Positions 14,936 through 22,794 of a stretch of DNA of 43,398 bases are shown piece by piece. The DNA is taken from positions 1 through 43,398 of the forward strand of contig DWXY01000097.1 in NCBI GenBank assembly GCA_019118935.1. Reading direction: 5' to 3'. The position numbers were made by a program, and so were the translations under genes. The notes beneath the pieces were generated by a model, which ran no database searches, was not told where the DNA came from, and saw nothing but the letters and a program-made list of their open reading frames with translations. The stretch comes from Candidatus Oscillibacter pullicola (GTDB taxonomy: Bacteria; Bacillota; Clostridia; Oscillospirales; Oscillospiraceae). Each line of letters begins with the position of its first letter. Positions within the stretch are counted from its first letter, which is position 1.

Positions 14936-17359
14936 TTACTGCCGCACGGCGGCGTCACGGCCGCTCTCACGCCCTGCCGGGGCGAAGGCCGCCACATGGT
15001 CCGCCACCTCTTCCCGGATGGGGTCCCGCTCCGGGCACAGGGCGGCGGCGAACACCTGGTCCACCGTCTCCACCGGCACGAACCGCAGGGCGGCCCGGAC
15101 GGTCTGGTCGATCTCCTCCAGATCCCGAACATTGTCCTTGGGGATCAGCACCGTGGTGATGCCGCTGCGAAGGGCGGCCATGGTCTTCTCCTTCAATCCG
15201 CCGATGGGCAGCACCCGGCCCCGCAGCGTGACTTCGCCTGTCATGGCAATGCCCGCCTTGATCTTCCGGTCCGTCAGGGCGGAGAGCATGGCAGTGGTGA
15301 CGGCGATGCCGGCGGAGGGTCCGTCCTTGGGCACGGCGCCCTCCGGGAAGTGGACGTGGATGTCCTTCGTCTTGTAAAAGTCCGCCGGAATGCCCAGCAC
15401 CGCCGCCCGGCTCCGCAGGCAGCTGAGGGCCGCCTGGGCGGACTCCTTCATCACGTCTCCCAGGTTGCCGGTGAGCTCCAGCTTGCCGGAGCCGTCCATG
15501 ACGTTGACCTCCACCTCCAGGATCTCGCCGCCCGCTTCGGTCCAGGCCAGGCCGTTCACCACGCCGATCTCCTCCCGGTCCGTGTGGAGATCGGGGGGAT
15601 AGGGCTGGCAGTCCAGGAACTTGGGCAGCTCCTCCTCTGTCACGGTGATCCGCTTGATAGTGCCTTCCAGCAGGCGCATATCCGCCTTCCGGCAGATGGC
15701 AGCCAGCCGCCGCTCCAGCAGGCGCACGCCGGATTCCCGGGTGTAGTCCCGGATGACGGCTCGGTATACGTCGTCGCTGATGCGGACAGCGCTCTTCTTC
15801 AATCCGTGCTCCGCCAGCTGCTTGGGGAACAGGTGGCGCTTGGCGATCTGCAGCTTCTCCTCATCCGTGTAGCTGGAGAGCTGGATTACCTCCATCCGGT
15901 CCAGCAGAGGCCGGGGGATGGTGTCTGTGGTGTTGGCGGTGGTGATGAACATGATCTTGGACAGGTCCACCGGGATCTCCAGGAAGTGGTCCCGGAAGGT
16001 GCTGTTCTGCTCGCTGTCCAGCACCTCCAGCAGGGCGGAGGCCGGGTCGCCCCGGTAGTCGTTGCCCAGCTTGTCGATCTCGTCCAGCAGCAGAAGGGGA
16101 TTCATAGACCCGCTGCGGCTGATGGCCTCGATGATCCGGCCGGGCATGGAGCCTATGTAGGTCTTCCGATGTCCCCGGATGTCCGCCTCGTCCCGGACGC
16201 CGCCCAAGCTCAGGCGAGCCAGCTTCCGGTTCAGCGCCTTGGCCACGCTGATGGCGATGGAGGTCTTACCCACGCCGGGCGGGCCCACCAGACAGAGGAT
16301 CTGCCCCTTGGCGTCCGGATTCATCTGCCGGACGGCGATGGTCTCCAGAATCCGCTCCTTCACCTTTTCCAGGCCGAAGTGATCCTTTTCCAGCACCCTG
16401 CGGGCGGCGTCCACGCTGACCCGCTCCTTTGTGGTGGTGTTCCAGGGCATCTCCAGACACACGTCCAGATAGTTGCGGATCACCGCACCCTCGGCGGAGC
16501 CGAAGGGCTGCTTGGCCAGCTTGTTCACTTCCTTCAGCAGGTGCTGCTCCGTCTCCTCCGGCAGCTCCAGGGCCAGGATCTCCTGGCGGTAGGATTCGAT
16601 CTCGTCCTCGTCGCCGTCGTCGGTCTCCCCCAGCTCGTTCTGGAGGACCCGGATCTGGGTGCGGAGGATCTGGTCCCGCTGGGTGCGGACCAGCTGGTCC
16701 CGGACCTTGCTCTCCATCTCGTGCTCAAAGCCCAGCACGTTGTTCTCCCGCACCAGGAAGCCGTTGAGCTTCCGCAGCCGGGCGAAGGGGGAGAATTCCT
16801 CCAGGATCTCTTGCTTGTCGGTGTAGCGCAGGGCGATGTTCTGGGCAATGTAGTCCGCCAGGAAGCCGGGGTCCCGGCTGTCCATCACCGTGGCTACCAC
16901 CTCCTCCGGCACGCCGCTGGCCTGCTCGGCATACTCGCCGAACAGGGCGTAGGTCTGGCGGAGCAGGGCCTCCGTCCGGGGGCTCTTCCGCATGGCCTCG
17001 GAGGACGGCTCCTCCGGGATGGCCTCCACATTGGCCTGGAGGAAGGGCTCCGTCTGCCACAGGCGGCGCAGGTGGGCCCGCTGCCGCCCCTCCACCATCA
17101 CCCGGACGGAGGACTGGCCCAGCCGCAGGATCTGTGTGATGTGGGAGACCGTGCCAATGGTGTACAGGTCCTTTTCCTCCGCCGCGTTCACGCCGATCTC
17201 CCGCTGGGTCACCAGAAAGATGTCCTGGTCGGCCTCCATGGCCCGCTCCAGGGCCGCGATGGAGATTGGCCGCTCCACGTCGAAGGTCAGTGTCATGTGT
17301 GGAAACACCGTCAGGCCCCGGAGGGCCAGGACGGGAAGATTCCAGGTGGTCAGTTCCAT
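14936..17359 (-). CDS. lon: ATP-dependent protease Lon (LonA)
   Basis: This 807-residue cytoplasmic AAA+ protease degrades damaged and regulatory proteins. The N-terminal substrate domain (about 1-200) is followed by a coiled region, Walker A GPPGVGKTS, Walker B LLLLDEIDKLG and the protease domain with the catalytic Ser in GPSAGIAVT and the dyad Lys about 40 residues later. The length is normal for LonA. It lies 69 bases after clpX; the gap contains a possible weak stem (AGAGAGGG ... CCCTCTCT, 17395-17425) that may modulate read-through. No CIRCE or CtsR heptads were seen around it. Confidence 0.98.
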   Translation of the reverse strand: MELTTWNLPVLALRGLTVFPHMTLTFDVERPISIAALERAMEADQDIFLVTQREIGVNAAEEKDLYTIGTVSHITQILRLGQSSVRVMVEGRQRAHLRRLWQTEPFLQANVEAIPEEPSSEAMRKSPRTEALLRQTYALFGEYAEQASGVPEEVVATVMDSRDPGFLADYIAQNIALRYTDKQEILEEFSPFARLRKLNGFLVRENNVLGFEHEMESKVRDQLVRTQRDQILRTQIRVLQNELGETDDGDEDEIESYRQEILALELPEETEQHLLKEVNKLAKQPFGSAEGAVIRNYLDVCLEMPWNTTTKERVSVDAARRVLEKDHFGLEKVKERILETIAVRQMNPDAKGQILCLVGPPGVGKTSIAISVAKALNRKLARLSLGGVRDEADIRGHRKTYIGSMPGRIIEAISRSGSMNPLLLLDEIDKLGNDYRGDPASALLEVLDSEQNSTFRDHFLEIPVDLSKIMFITTANTTDTIPRPLLDRMEVIQLSSYTDEEKLQIAKRHLFPKQLAEHGLKKSAVRISDDVYRAVIRDYTRESGVRLLERRLAAICRKADMRLLEGTIKRITVTEEELPKFLDCQPYPPDLHTDREEIGVVNGLAWTEAGGEILEVEVNVMDGSGKLELTGNLGDVMKESAQAALSCLRSRAAVLGIPADFYKTKDIHVHFPEGAVPKDGPSAGIAVTTAMLSALTDRKIKAGIAMTGEVTLRGRVLPIGGLKEKTMAALRSGITTVLIPKDNVRDLEEIDQTVRAALRFVPVETVDQVFAAALCPERDPIREEVADHVAAFAPAGRESGRDAAVRQ

Positions 17360-17428
17360 GTGCTTGTTCCTTTCTGAGGGGATGGTAAAACAGGAGAGAG
17401 GGCGCGGCAGCGTCCCTCCCTCTCTTCA

Positions 17429-18751
17429 TTAAGACGCCGACGCGGGGGTCGAGGAGCCGGAAGCCGGCCTGCCCTCTCCCTTGCCGGTGTTCAATTTCAC
17501 AGAATAGTTGATCTTCTTGGGGTCGTGGGTCAGCTCGGGGCCGCTCCTGCCCTCCACGCAGTCCTTTGTGATGACCGCTTTCACCACGGTGGGGTCGGAG
17601 GGGATGTCGTACATCATGGGGGTGAGAATCCCTTCCATGACGGCCCGCAGGCCCCGGGCGCCGATGTTCCGCTCGATGGCCTTGTCGGCAATGGCCTCCA
17701 GGGCCTCCGGCTGGAACTCCAGCTCCACCTCGTCGTACTCCATCAGCTTCTTGTACTGCTTCACCAGGGCGTTCTTGGGCTCCGTCAGGATGCGGACCAG
17801 GTCCTCCCGCTTCAGCGCGTTCAAAGACGCAATCACCGGCAGGCGGCCCACCAGTTCCGGGATGATGCCGAATTTCAGCAGGTCGTGGGGCTGGACCTCG
17901 TGCAGGATCTTGCTGATGTCCTTGTCCTTCTTCCCCTGGACGTTGGCGCCGAAGCCGATGGACTTCTGGTCCAGCCGCCGCTCGATGATCTTCTCCAGGC
18001 CGTCGAAAGCGCCGCCGCAGATGAAGAGGATGTTCTTCGTGTTCACCTGGATGAACTCCTGGTGGGGATGCTTCCGGCCTCCCTGGGGCGGCACGTTGGC
18101 AACAGTCCCCTCCACGATCTTCAGCAGAGCCTGCTGGACCCCCTCGCCGGACACGTCCCGGGTGATGGAGGTGTTCTCGCTCTTCCGGGCGATCTTGTCG
18201 ATCTCATCCACATAGATGATGCCGTGCTCCGCCCGCTCCACGTCGAAGTCCGCGGCCTGGAGCAGCCGCAGCAGGATGTTCTCCACATCGTCGCCCACAT
18301 AGCCGGCCTCCGTCAGGGTGGTGGCGTCCGCAATGGCGAAGGGCACCTTCAGAATCCGGGCCAGCGTCTGGGCGAACAGCGTCTTGCCGGAACCGGTGGG
18401 CCCCAGCAGCAGGATGTTGCTCTTCTGGAGCTCCACATCCTCGTCCCCGCCGAAGTAGATCCGCTTGTAGTGGTTGTACACCGCCACGGACAGGGCCACC
18501 TTGGCCTCGTCCTGGCCGATGACGTACTGGTCCAGCACGTCCTTGATCTCGCGGGGCGTGGGCAGCTGGTCAGGCAGGTCCTCCAGCGCGCTGGAGGAGG
18601 TGTCCTCAAACCCGTCGTTCAAAATGCTCATGCACAGCTGGACGCACTCGTCGCAGATGCGCACGCCGGGTCCCTGGATCATCCGGTGGACCTGGCTCTC
18701 ATGCTTGCCGCAGAAGGAGCACCGCAGGCCCTTCTTGCTCTCGTCACTCAT
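17429..18751 (-). CDS. clpX: ATP-dependent Clp protease ATP-binding subunit ClpX
   Basis: This 440-residue unfoldase partners ClpP. The N-terminal C4 zinc-binding domain is complete (CSFCG ... CDECVQLC, about 11-44). The AAA+ module shows Walker A GPTGSGKT and Walker [11 protein letters not shown]. The C-terminal tail ends in a Ser/Ala/Pro-rich stretch. It starts 29 bases after the clpP stop and is presumably transcribed from the clpP promoter. An IGF-type ClpP-docking loop is expected after Walker B; the segment [19 protein letters not shown] contains IGFG. Confidence 0.98.
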   Translation of the reverse strand: MSDESKKGLRCSFCGKHESQVHRMIQGPGVRICDECVQLCMSILNDGFEDTSSSALEDLPDQLPTPREIKDVLDQYVIGQDEAKVALSVAVYNHYKRIYFGGDEDVELQKSNILLLGPTGSGKTLFAQTLARILKVPFAIADATTLTEAGYVGDDVENILLRLLQAADFDVERAEHGIIYVDEIDKIARKSENTSITRDVSGEGVQQALLKIVEGTVANVPPQGGRKHPHQEFIQVNTKNILFICGGAFDGLEKIIERRLDQKSIGFGANVQGKKDKDISKILHEVQPHDLLKFGIIPELVGRLPVIASLNALKREDLVRILTEPKNALVKQYKKLMEYDEVELEFQPEALEAIADKAIERNIGARGLRAVMEGILTPMMYDIPSDPTVVKAVITKDCVEGRSGPELTHDPKKINYSVKLNTGKGEGRPASGSSTPASAS

Positions 18752-18780
18752 GGTATTACCTCAGTTTTGGAATTTTGCGC

Positions 18781-19365
18781 TCATTTCTTGCTGGTGATGA
18801 TCTTGTCGATGAGACCGAAGTCCAAAGCCTCCCGGGACGTCATCCAGTGGTCCCGCTCGGAGGCCGCCTTGATCTCCTCTGCCGTCTTTCCGGTGTTACC
18901 TGCCAGGATCTCGTTCAAGTTCTTCTTGATGCGCAGGAAGTGCTCCACGTCGATCTCCATGTCCGTCACCTTGCCCTTGGTGCCGGCGGAGGGCTGATGG
19001 ATCATGATCTCCGCGTTGGGCAAAGCAATGCGCTTGCCCTTGGCGCCGGAGGACAGCAGGAACGCGCCCATGCTGGCGGCCATGCCGATGCAGATGGTGG
19101 ACACGTCGCACTTCACATACTGCATGGTGTCGTAGATGGCCATGCCGTCGGTGACGGAGCCGCCGGGGCTGTTGATATACAGCTGGATGTCCTTGTCGGG
19201 GTCCTGGGCCTCCAGATACAGCAGCTGGGCGACCACAAGGCTGGCAGTGGTGGCGTTGACCTCTTCCCCCAGAAAGACGATCCGGTCGTTCAGCAGACGG
19301 GAGAAAATATCATAGGACCGCTCGCCGCGATTGGTCTGCTCGACTACATAAGGGACTAAGCTCAT
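18781..19365 (-). CDS. clpP: ATP-dependent Clp protease proteolytic subunit
   Basis: This 194-residue serine peptidase forms the ClpXP barrel. The catalytic residues are visible: Ser in GMAASMGAF, His in MIHQPSAG and a later Asp. The oxyanion loop GGSVTDG is also present. MSLVPYV is chosen as start because AAGGAGG lies 9 bases before it; the open frame runs 49 codons further upstream without a ribosome site. A consensus SigA promoter lies about 165 bases upstream, giving a long GC-rich leader. Confidence 0.98.
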   Translation of the reverse strand: MSLVPYVVEQTNRGERSYDIFSRLLNDRIVFLGEEVNATTASLVVAQLLYLEAQDPDKDIQLYINSPGGSVTDGMAIYDTMQYVKCDVSTICIGMAASMGAFLLSSGAKGKRIALPNAEIMIHQPSAGTKGKVTDMEIDVEHFLRIKKNLNEILAGNTGKTAEEIKAASERDHWMTSREALDFGLIDKIITSKK

Positions 19366-19439
19366 TGGTAAAAAACCTCCTTGATTTCCGCACCGGGAAC
19401 CGGCACGAATGACAGATCTGTTCCTCCCAAACCCGATGC

Positions 19440-19500
19440 GTCTTCCCCGCCCCGGCGGGGCAGGTAAGGCAAAAGCGCCCGGCCCGCCTGCGGGCCGCCG
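19440..19500 (-). promoter_or_regulatory. Structured leader of clpP
   Basis: Within the clpP 5' leader (minus strand) there are two strong adjacent hairpins: CGGCCCGC-AG-GCGGGCCG (about 19479-19496), followed by GGCGCTTTTGCC, and CCCCGCC-GGGGCGGGG (about 19445-19460). The first with its TTTT tail resembles a weak intrinsic terminator and could attenuate clpP. No CtsR-type GGTCAAA direct repeat was found. Confidence 0.4.
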
Positions 19501-19528
19501 CGCCTCTGCCAACGCACACGCCTATCTT

Positions 19529-19557
19529 AATATAGACGCCATGCGGGAATCTGTCAA
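19529..19557 (-). promoter_or_regulatory. SigA promoter of clpP-clpX
   Basis: Minus strand: -35 TTGACA (19552-19557), a 17-base spacer and -10 TATATT (19529-19534). Eleven of twelve consensus bases match. It lies between tig and clpP and would start a leader of about 155 bases. Confidence 0.85.
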
Positions 19558-19633
19558 ATCGATGTAGAGCGCCTTCCGCCGGCGGAAAAACACACCGCTC
19601 CGCCGGGGCCGTCAATTCCTAGTATACCCGGAA

Positions 19634-21106
19634 TTATTTGGATTCAGCAGGCGTCTCCTCTTCTTTTTTTGCCGCAGCCTTCTTGGTGGTCTTCTTGGCG
19701 GGCTTCTTCTCCTCGCCGTCCTCGTCCGCCTTCTTGCGGGTGGTCTTCTTGGCGGGCTTTTCCTCAGCGGCCTCCTCACCCTCGGCGTCCTCCGCCTTCT
19801 TGGCAGACTTCTTGGCGGTCTTCTTCTCCGGCTTCACAGCGGTGGCGCTGTCCACCACCACGGCGATGGCCTTCTGGCTCTTCAGCTGGTCCTTCACCTG
19901 CTCGGCCTGGAGATACTTCTTCACGGTCTCCAGATCCATGCCGTACTGGTCGGCCATCCGCTGGAACTCGGCCTCCACCTCTTCATCGGTGGCGTCGATG
20001 TTCTCCTCCTTGATGATGGCGGCCATGGCCAGATCCATGCGGACCTGCTTCAGAGCGGGCTCCTTGGCGTCGGCCAGCAGCTGGGCCTCGTCCATGCCGG
20101 TGGCCTTCATGTACTGGTCGTACTGGAGGCCCTGCTGGGCCAGCTGCATCTTGAAGTTGTCCAGGAACTGGCGGGACTGGGCCTCCACCATGGCGTCGGG
20201 CACATCGGCGGTGATGTTCTCCGCCACCTGCTCCATCAGGGCGTCCTCAAAGGCCCGCTTCACGGTCTCCTCCCGCTCGGCGGCGATCTTCTTCTTCAGG
20301 TCGGCCTTCAGGTCCTTCAGGGTGTCGAACTCGCTGACGTCCTTGGCGAACTCGTCGTCCAGGGCCGGGATCTCCTTCTCCTTCACCTCATGGACCTTCA
20401 CCTTGAACACCACGGCCTTGCCGGCCAGGTCCTTGTGATAGTCCTCCGGGAAGGTGATGTCCAGGTCCTTCTCATCGCCGGCCTTCACGCCGACGAGCTG
20501 CTCCTCAAAGCCGGGCACAAAGGTGTGGGAACCCAGCTCCAGGCTGAAGTTCTCGCCCTTGCCGCCCTCAAAGGGCTTGCCCTCCAGGAAGCCCTCGAAG
20601 TCGATGACGGCCGTGTCGCCCTCCTTGGCCTCCCGGTCCACGCTCACCAGGCGGGTGTTGCGGTCGGTCAGAGCCTTCAGCCGCTCGTCCACGTCCGCAG
20701 CGGAGACCTTGACCTCCTCCTTGGGGGCGGACAGGCCCTTGTACTGGCCCAGGGTCACTTCGGGATACACGGGGGCAGTGGCCTTGAAGGTGAAGCCGTC
20801 CCGGGTCACCTGGCCCTCGATCTCCACAGAGGGATAGCCCACCACCTGGAGCTCCTGCTCCTTCACAGCGGCCTCATAGGCCTCGGGGAACGCGATATTG
20901 ATTGCCTCTTCGAAAAACACCTCTGCGCCGTACATCCCCTCGATGATCTTCCGGGGGGCCTTGCCGGGGCGGAAGCCCGGCACGTTGATCTTCTTGCGCA
21001 TCTTCTGATATGCCTTTTCGATGGCAGCTTCAAACTCCGGTGCACCGACCTCGATGGTCAGAACGACCTGGCTCTTTTCGATCTTTTCGCAGCTTTTCAC
21101 ACTCAT
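19634..21106 (-). CDS. tig: Trigger factor with a lysine-rich C-terminal tail
   Basis: This ribosome-associated chaperone and prolyl isomerase has an N-terminal ribosome-binding domain with NVPGFRPGKAPR (about 40-51), a central FKBP-type PPIase domain (about 155-245, GDTAVIDFEGFLEG ... FVPGFEEQLVG) and a helical C-domain to about 420. The last 65 residues are an extra low-complexity tail of KKTAKK, PAKKTTRKK and PAKKTTKKAAAKK blocks alternating with Glu/Asp-rich stretches. It makes the protein 490 residues instead of about 430. MSVKSCEK is chosen as start, with GGAGGAATAA upstream. The gene heads the tig-clpP-clpX-lon-engB block. Confidence 0.96.
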   Translation of the reverse strand: MSVKSCEKIEKSQVVLTIEVGAPEFEAAIEKAYQKMRKKINVPGFRPGKAPRKIIEGMYGAEVFFEEAINIAFPEAYEAAVKEQELQVVGYPSVEIEGQVTRDGFTFKATAPVYPEVTLGQYKGLSAPKEEVKVSAADVDERLKALTDRNTRLVSVDREAKEGDTAVIDFEGFLEGKPFEGGKGENFSLELGSHTFVPGFEEQLVGVKAGDEKDLDITFPEDYHKDLAGKAVVFKVKVHEVKEKEIPALDDEFAKDVSEFDTLKDLKADLKKKIAAEREETVKRAFEDALMEQVAENITADVPDAMVEAQSRQFLDNFKMQLAQQGLQYDQYMKATGMDEAQLLADAKEPALKQVRMDLAMAAIIKEENIDATDEEVEAEFQRMADQYGMDLETVKKYLQAEQVKDQLKSQKAIAVVVDSATAVKPEKKTAKKSAKKAEDAEGEEAAEEKPAKKTTRKKADEDGEEKKPAKKTTKKAAAKKEEETPAESK

Positions 21107-21150
21107 CTTGTTTATTCCTCCGTTCATCGCCGGTCATAAGCCGGTGCGAA

Positions 21151-21165
21151 ATGGTATTTTACCAT
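21151..21165 (-). promoter_or_regulatory. tig extended -10 promoter inside a palindrome
   Basis: Minus strand TGGTAAAAT (an extended -10) lies within the perfect palindrome ATGGTA-AAA-TACCAT, about 45 bases upstream of the tig start. No good -35 is present, as is common for TGn promoters. The palindrome covering the -10 could be an operator. Confidence 0.5.
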
Positions 21166-21196
21166 ACAAAACCCGAAAATGCTATACTTTTTTCCG

Positions 21197-21883
21197 TTAT
21201 TCGCAAATTTTTTTTGGAACAAATCCCAGATAGTCGGCGGAGATCAGGGAGAAGTCCGTCCCGTTCCGCCCGCCCTCCAGCCGCCGTTTGATGGCGTAGC
21301 CGTGGAGGTGGCCGTAGCAGCACCGCTCCACGGGGTAGGCCGAGAGCAGCCGCAGGATCTCCGGGCACTCGTAGCCCTGGTACAGCGGCGGATAGTGCAG
21401 GAAGCAGAAGATTGGCCGCCCCTCCGCCGCCTTCAGGGAGGTCTCCAGCCGTCCCACCTCCCGATTGAGGACCTTGGCGTTGTGGGGCTTCTGGTCCTCC
21501 TCAAAGAACCATCCCCGGGTCCCGCACAGGGCATAGTCCCCGTACAGGGCGCAGTTGTTGTGGAGAAAGTCCAGGGTGGTAAAGCCCTTCTCCGTGAAGA
21601 AGTTCTTCATTTTGGACACCGTGGACCACCAGTAGTCGTGGTTCCCCTTCACCAGATACTTTTTGCAGGGGAACTGGTCCAGGAAGCGGAAGTCCGCCTC
21701 CGCCTCGTTCAGGTCGATGCCCCAGGAGGTGTCCCCCGCCAGGACCAGCACATCACCGGCGGTCAGCCGGCTCAGGGCATCGCCGATGCGCTCCGTGTAA
21801 TTCTCCCAGGCGGAGCCGAACACCTCCATAGGCTTGTCCGCTGTCAGGGAGAGGTGCAGGTCCCCGATGGCGTAGAGGGCCAT
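21197..21883 (-). CDS. Metallophosphoesterase (calcineurin-like)
   Basis: This 228-residue binuclear-metal phosphoesterase has the full motif set: GDLHLS at 7-12, GDTSWG, GNHDYWW, HYPP and GHLHG. It belongs to the predicted phosphohydrolase branch that has a Trp-rich GNHDYWW box. The substrate (a nucleotide or phosphoester) cannot be assigned. It starts with AAAGGAGG 9 bases before ATG. Its upstream region is entirely the structured module A repeat and no SigA promoter is evident, so its transcript probably begins in or beyond that repeat. tig follows on the same strand with its own promoter. Confidence 0.88.
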   Translation of the reverse strand: MALYAIGDLHLSLTADKPMEVFGSAWENYTERIGDALSRLTAGDVLVLAGDTSWGIDLNEAEADFRFLDQFPCKKYLVKGNHDYWWSTVSKMKNFFTEKGFTTLDFLHNNCALYGDYALCGTRGWFFEEDQKPHNAKVLNREVGRLETSLKAAEGRPIFCFLHYPPLYQGYECPEILRLLSAYPVERCCYGHLHGYAIKRRLEGGRNGTDFSLISADYLGFVPKKICE

Positions 21884-21908
21884 GCGGCACCCCTCCTTTC
21901 TTTCATTG

Positions 21909-22262
21909 GGATTTCAATGGGGGATGGGAGTGCGTCCCATTGGACGCGGAATTCAGCCATGCTGATGGCTGGGCAGATGCGCCCCCCATTTTCTTTTTGA
22001 GACATCAAAAAGAAAATGCGCCGCGCCCGGTGGAAAAGAAAAAATGTTGGGCGCAAACTTGCACGTGCGTGCAAGTTTGCTTAAATACGAGGGTCGGCGT
22101 GAGATGGTGCCTGCGGGTTTGCGAGGACTGGCCGACGGGCGCGGCGGGGTGCGGTGGCAACTTGAATGCTGATTCCCGCGGCACAGGTGCGGTGGTCAAC
22201 GGGGTGCAAGAACGCATTTGACATGCTTCTCTTTCCGCGCGTTCCGCTTCGCTACGCGCTGC
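21909..22262 (-). repeat. Dispersed structured repeat, module A, copy 2
   Basis: This is the partner of 11029-11445, in the same orientation and likewise directly upstream of a minus-strand gene. Hairpins are GCGTCC-CATT-GGACGC (21932-21947), AGCCAT-GCTG-ATGGCT (21955-21970), CATTTTCTTTTTG/CAAAAAGAAAATG (21987-22018) and a perfect 12-bp stem GCAAACTTGCAC/GTGCAAGTTTGC (22051-22078). Arms differ from copy 1 at several positions but pairing is largely kept. The apparent short open frame here has no ribosome site. Confidence 0.78.
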
Positions 22263-22715
22263 CCGGGCGGTCGTGGGGGCCTGTATCGGCAGGCCGATGA
22301 GGGCATCGGTCCCTACGCTGGGGTGGTGGCCTTCGGCGACCTCGCAAGGGCCGACACATAGATCGGCCCTACGGATGGGTTAGGTCCCCTTCTACTCTGT
22401 AGGGGCGGATGCCCTCATCGGCCCGTTGCACCAACTCCCGCGCGGGACAGCCAGCGGCAGCGAAAAGAGGAGCAGCTCAATGCGACGACCACCCCGACGA
22501 GGTCGGAACCATCCGCCACGGGACGGCAGTTGCAAACTCGCAGAAGCCCCTAGCGCGCCCGAAGGCCAGGCAAAATCGGCGCTTGCACCGATCCGCCGAC
22601 CCCCGTCGCGCGCGGAGGGCCACTGCACCGGAGCGCGCTAAGCGCCTTTTTCTCTTCCACCGGGCGCGGCGCATTCTCTTTTTGGGCAAGACCAAAAAGA
22701 GAATGGGGGGCGCAT
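21977..22715. mobile_element. MITE-like element bounded by ~68-bp inverted repeats
   Basis: Bases 21977-22044 and the complement of 22646-22715 are nearly the same sequence. The shared order is ATGCGCCCCCCATT, a CTTTTTG/CAAAAAG hairpin, GCGCCGCGCCCGGTGGAA and an A-rich end. They enclose about 600 bases with no gene: the hairpin part of module A, a run of small palindromes and most of module B. Long, nearly identical inverted ends around non-coding DNA suggest a non-autonomous mobile element. Target-site duplications could not be found by eye. Confidence 0.6.
22263..22451. repeat. Cluster of small palindromes (GTAGGGGCGGAT-type)
   Basis: This gene-free stretch is made of short inverted repeats: GGCCTG-TATCGG-CAGGCC (about 22288-22305), a GAGGGCATCGG-TCCCTACG unit, AGGGCCGA-CACATAGA-TCGGCCCT (about 22347-22370) and TGTAGGGGCGGATGCCCTC (about 22400-22418). 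These resemble the dispersed GTAGGG(G)C-CGAT units common between genes in this bacterial group. I infer nested repeats inside the larger element. Confidence 0.5.
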
Positions 22716-22778
22716 CCCGCATGGACAATGCCCCCTGGCGGGAGCCAGACCCCCGTGGCCAACCTCCGGCGGCCCGCC
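22452..22778. repeat. Dispersed repeat, module B, copy 2
   Basis: It matches 12455-12732 along its length, with an additional hairpin (CATTCTCTTTTTGG ... CCAAAAAGAGAATG, 22672-22705) that copy 1 lacks. That hairpin is followed by GGGGGGCGCAT and is the right inverted end of the element. It lies about 90 bases beyond the thrC stop and may also terminate thrC transcription on the minus strand. Confidence 0.75.
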
Positions 22779-22794
22779 TTCGGCAAGGCCTGCC

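Noticed and set aside
17395-17425. A terminator between clpX and lon
   Set aside because: The stem AGAGAGGG/CCCTCTCT has a 15-base loop and no T-run after it. I mention it only in the lon entry.
19366-19633. CtsR or CIRCE heat-shock operators in front of clpP
   Set aside because: No GGTCAAA-type tandem heptad or CIRCE 9-N9-9 repeat could be found in this spacer or before tig.
22005-22217. Short open frames in the module A and B repeats with similar protein sequences in both loci (for example PAAPVG-S-QTRRH)
   Set aside because: The protein similarity is explained by the shared DNA. There is no ribosome site and differences do not favour synonymous positions by eye. I keep the repeat call.
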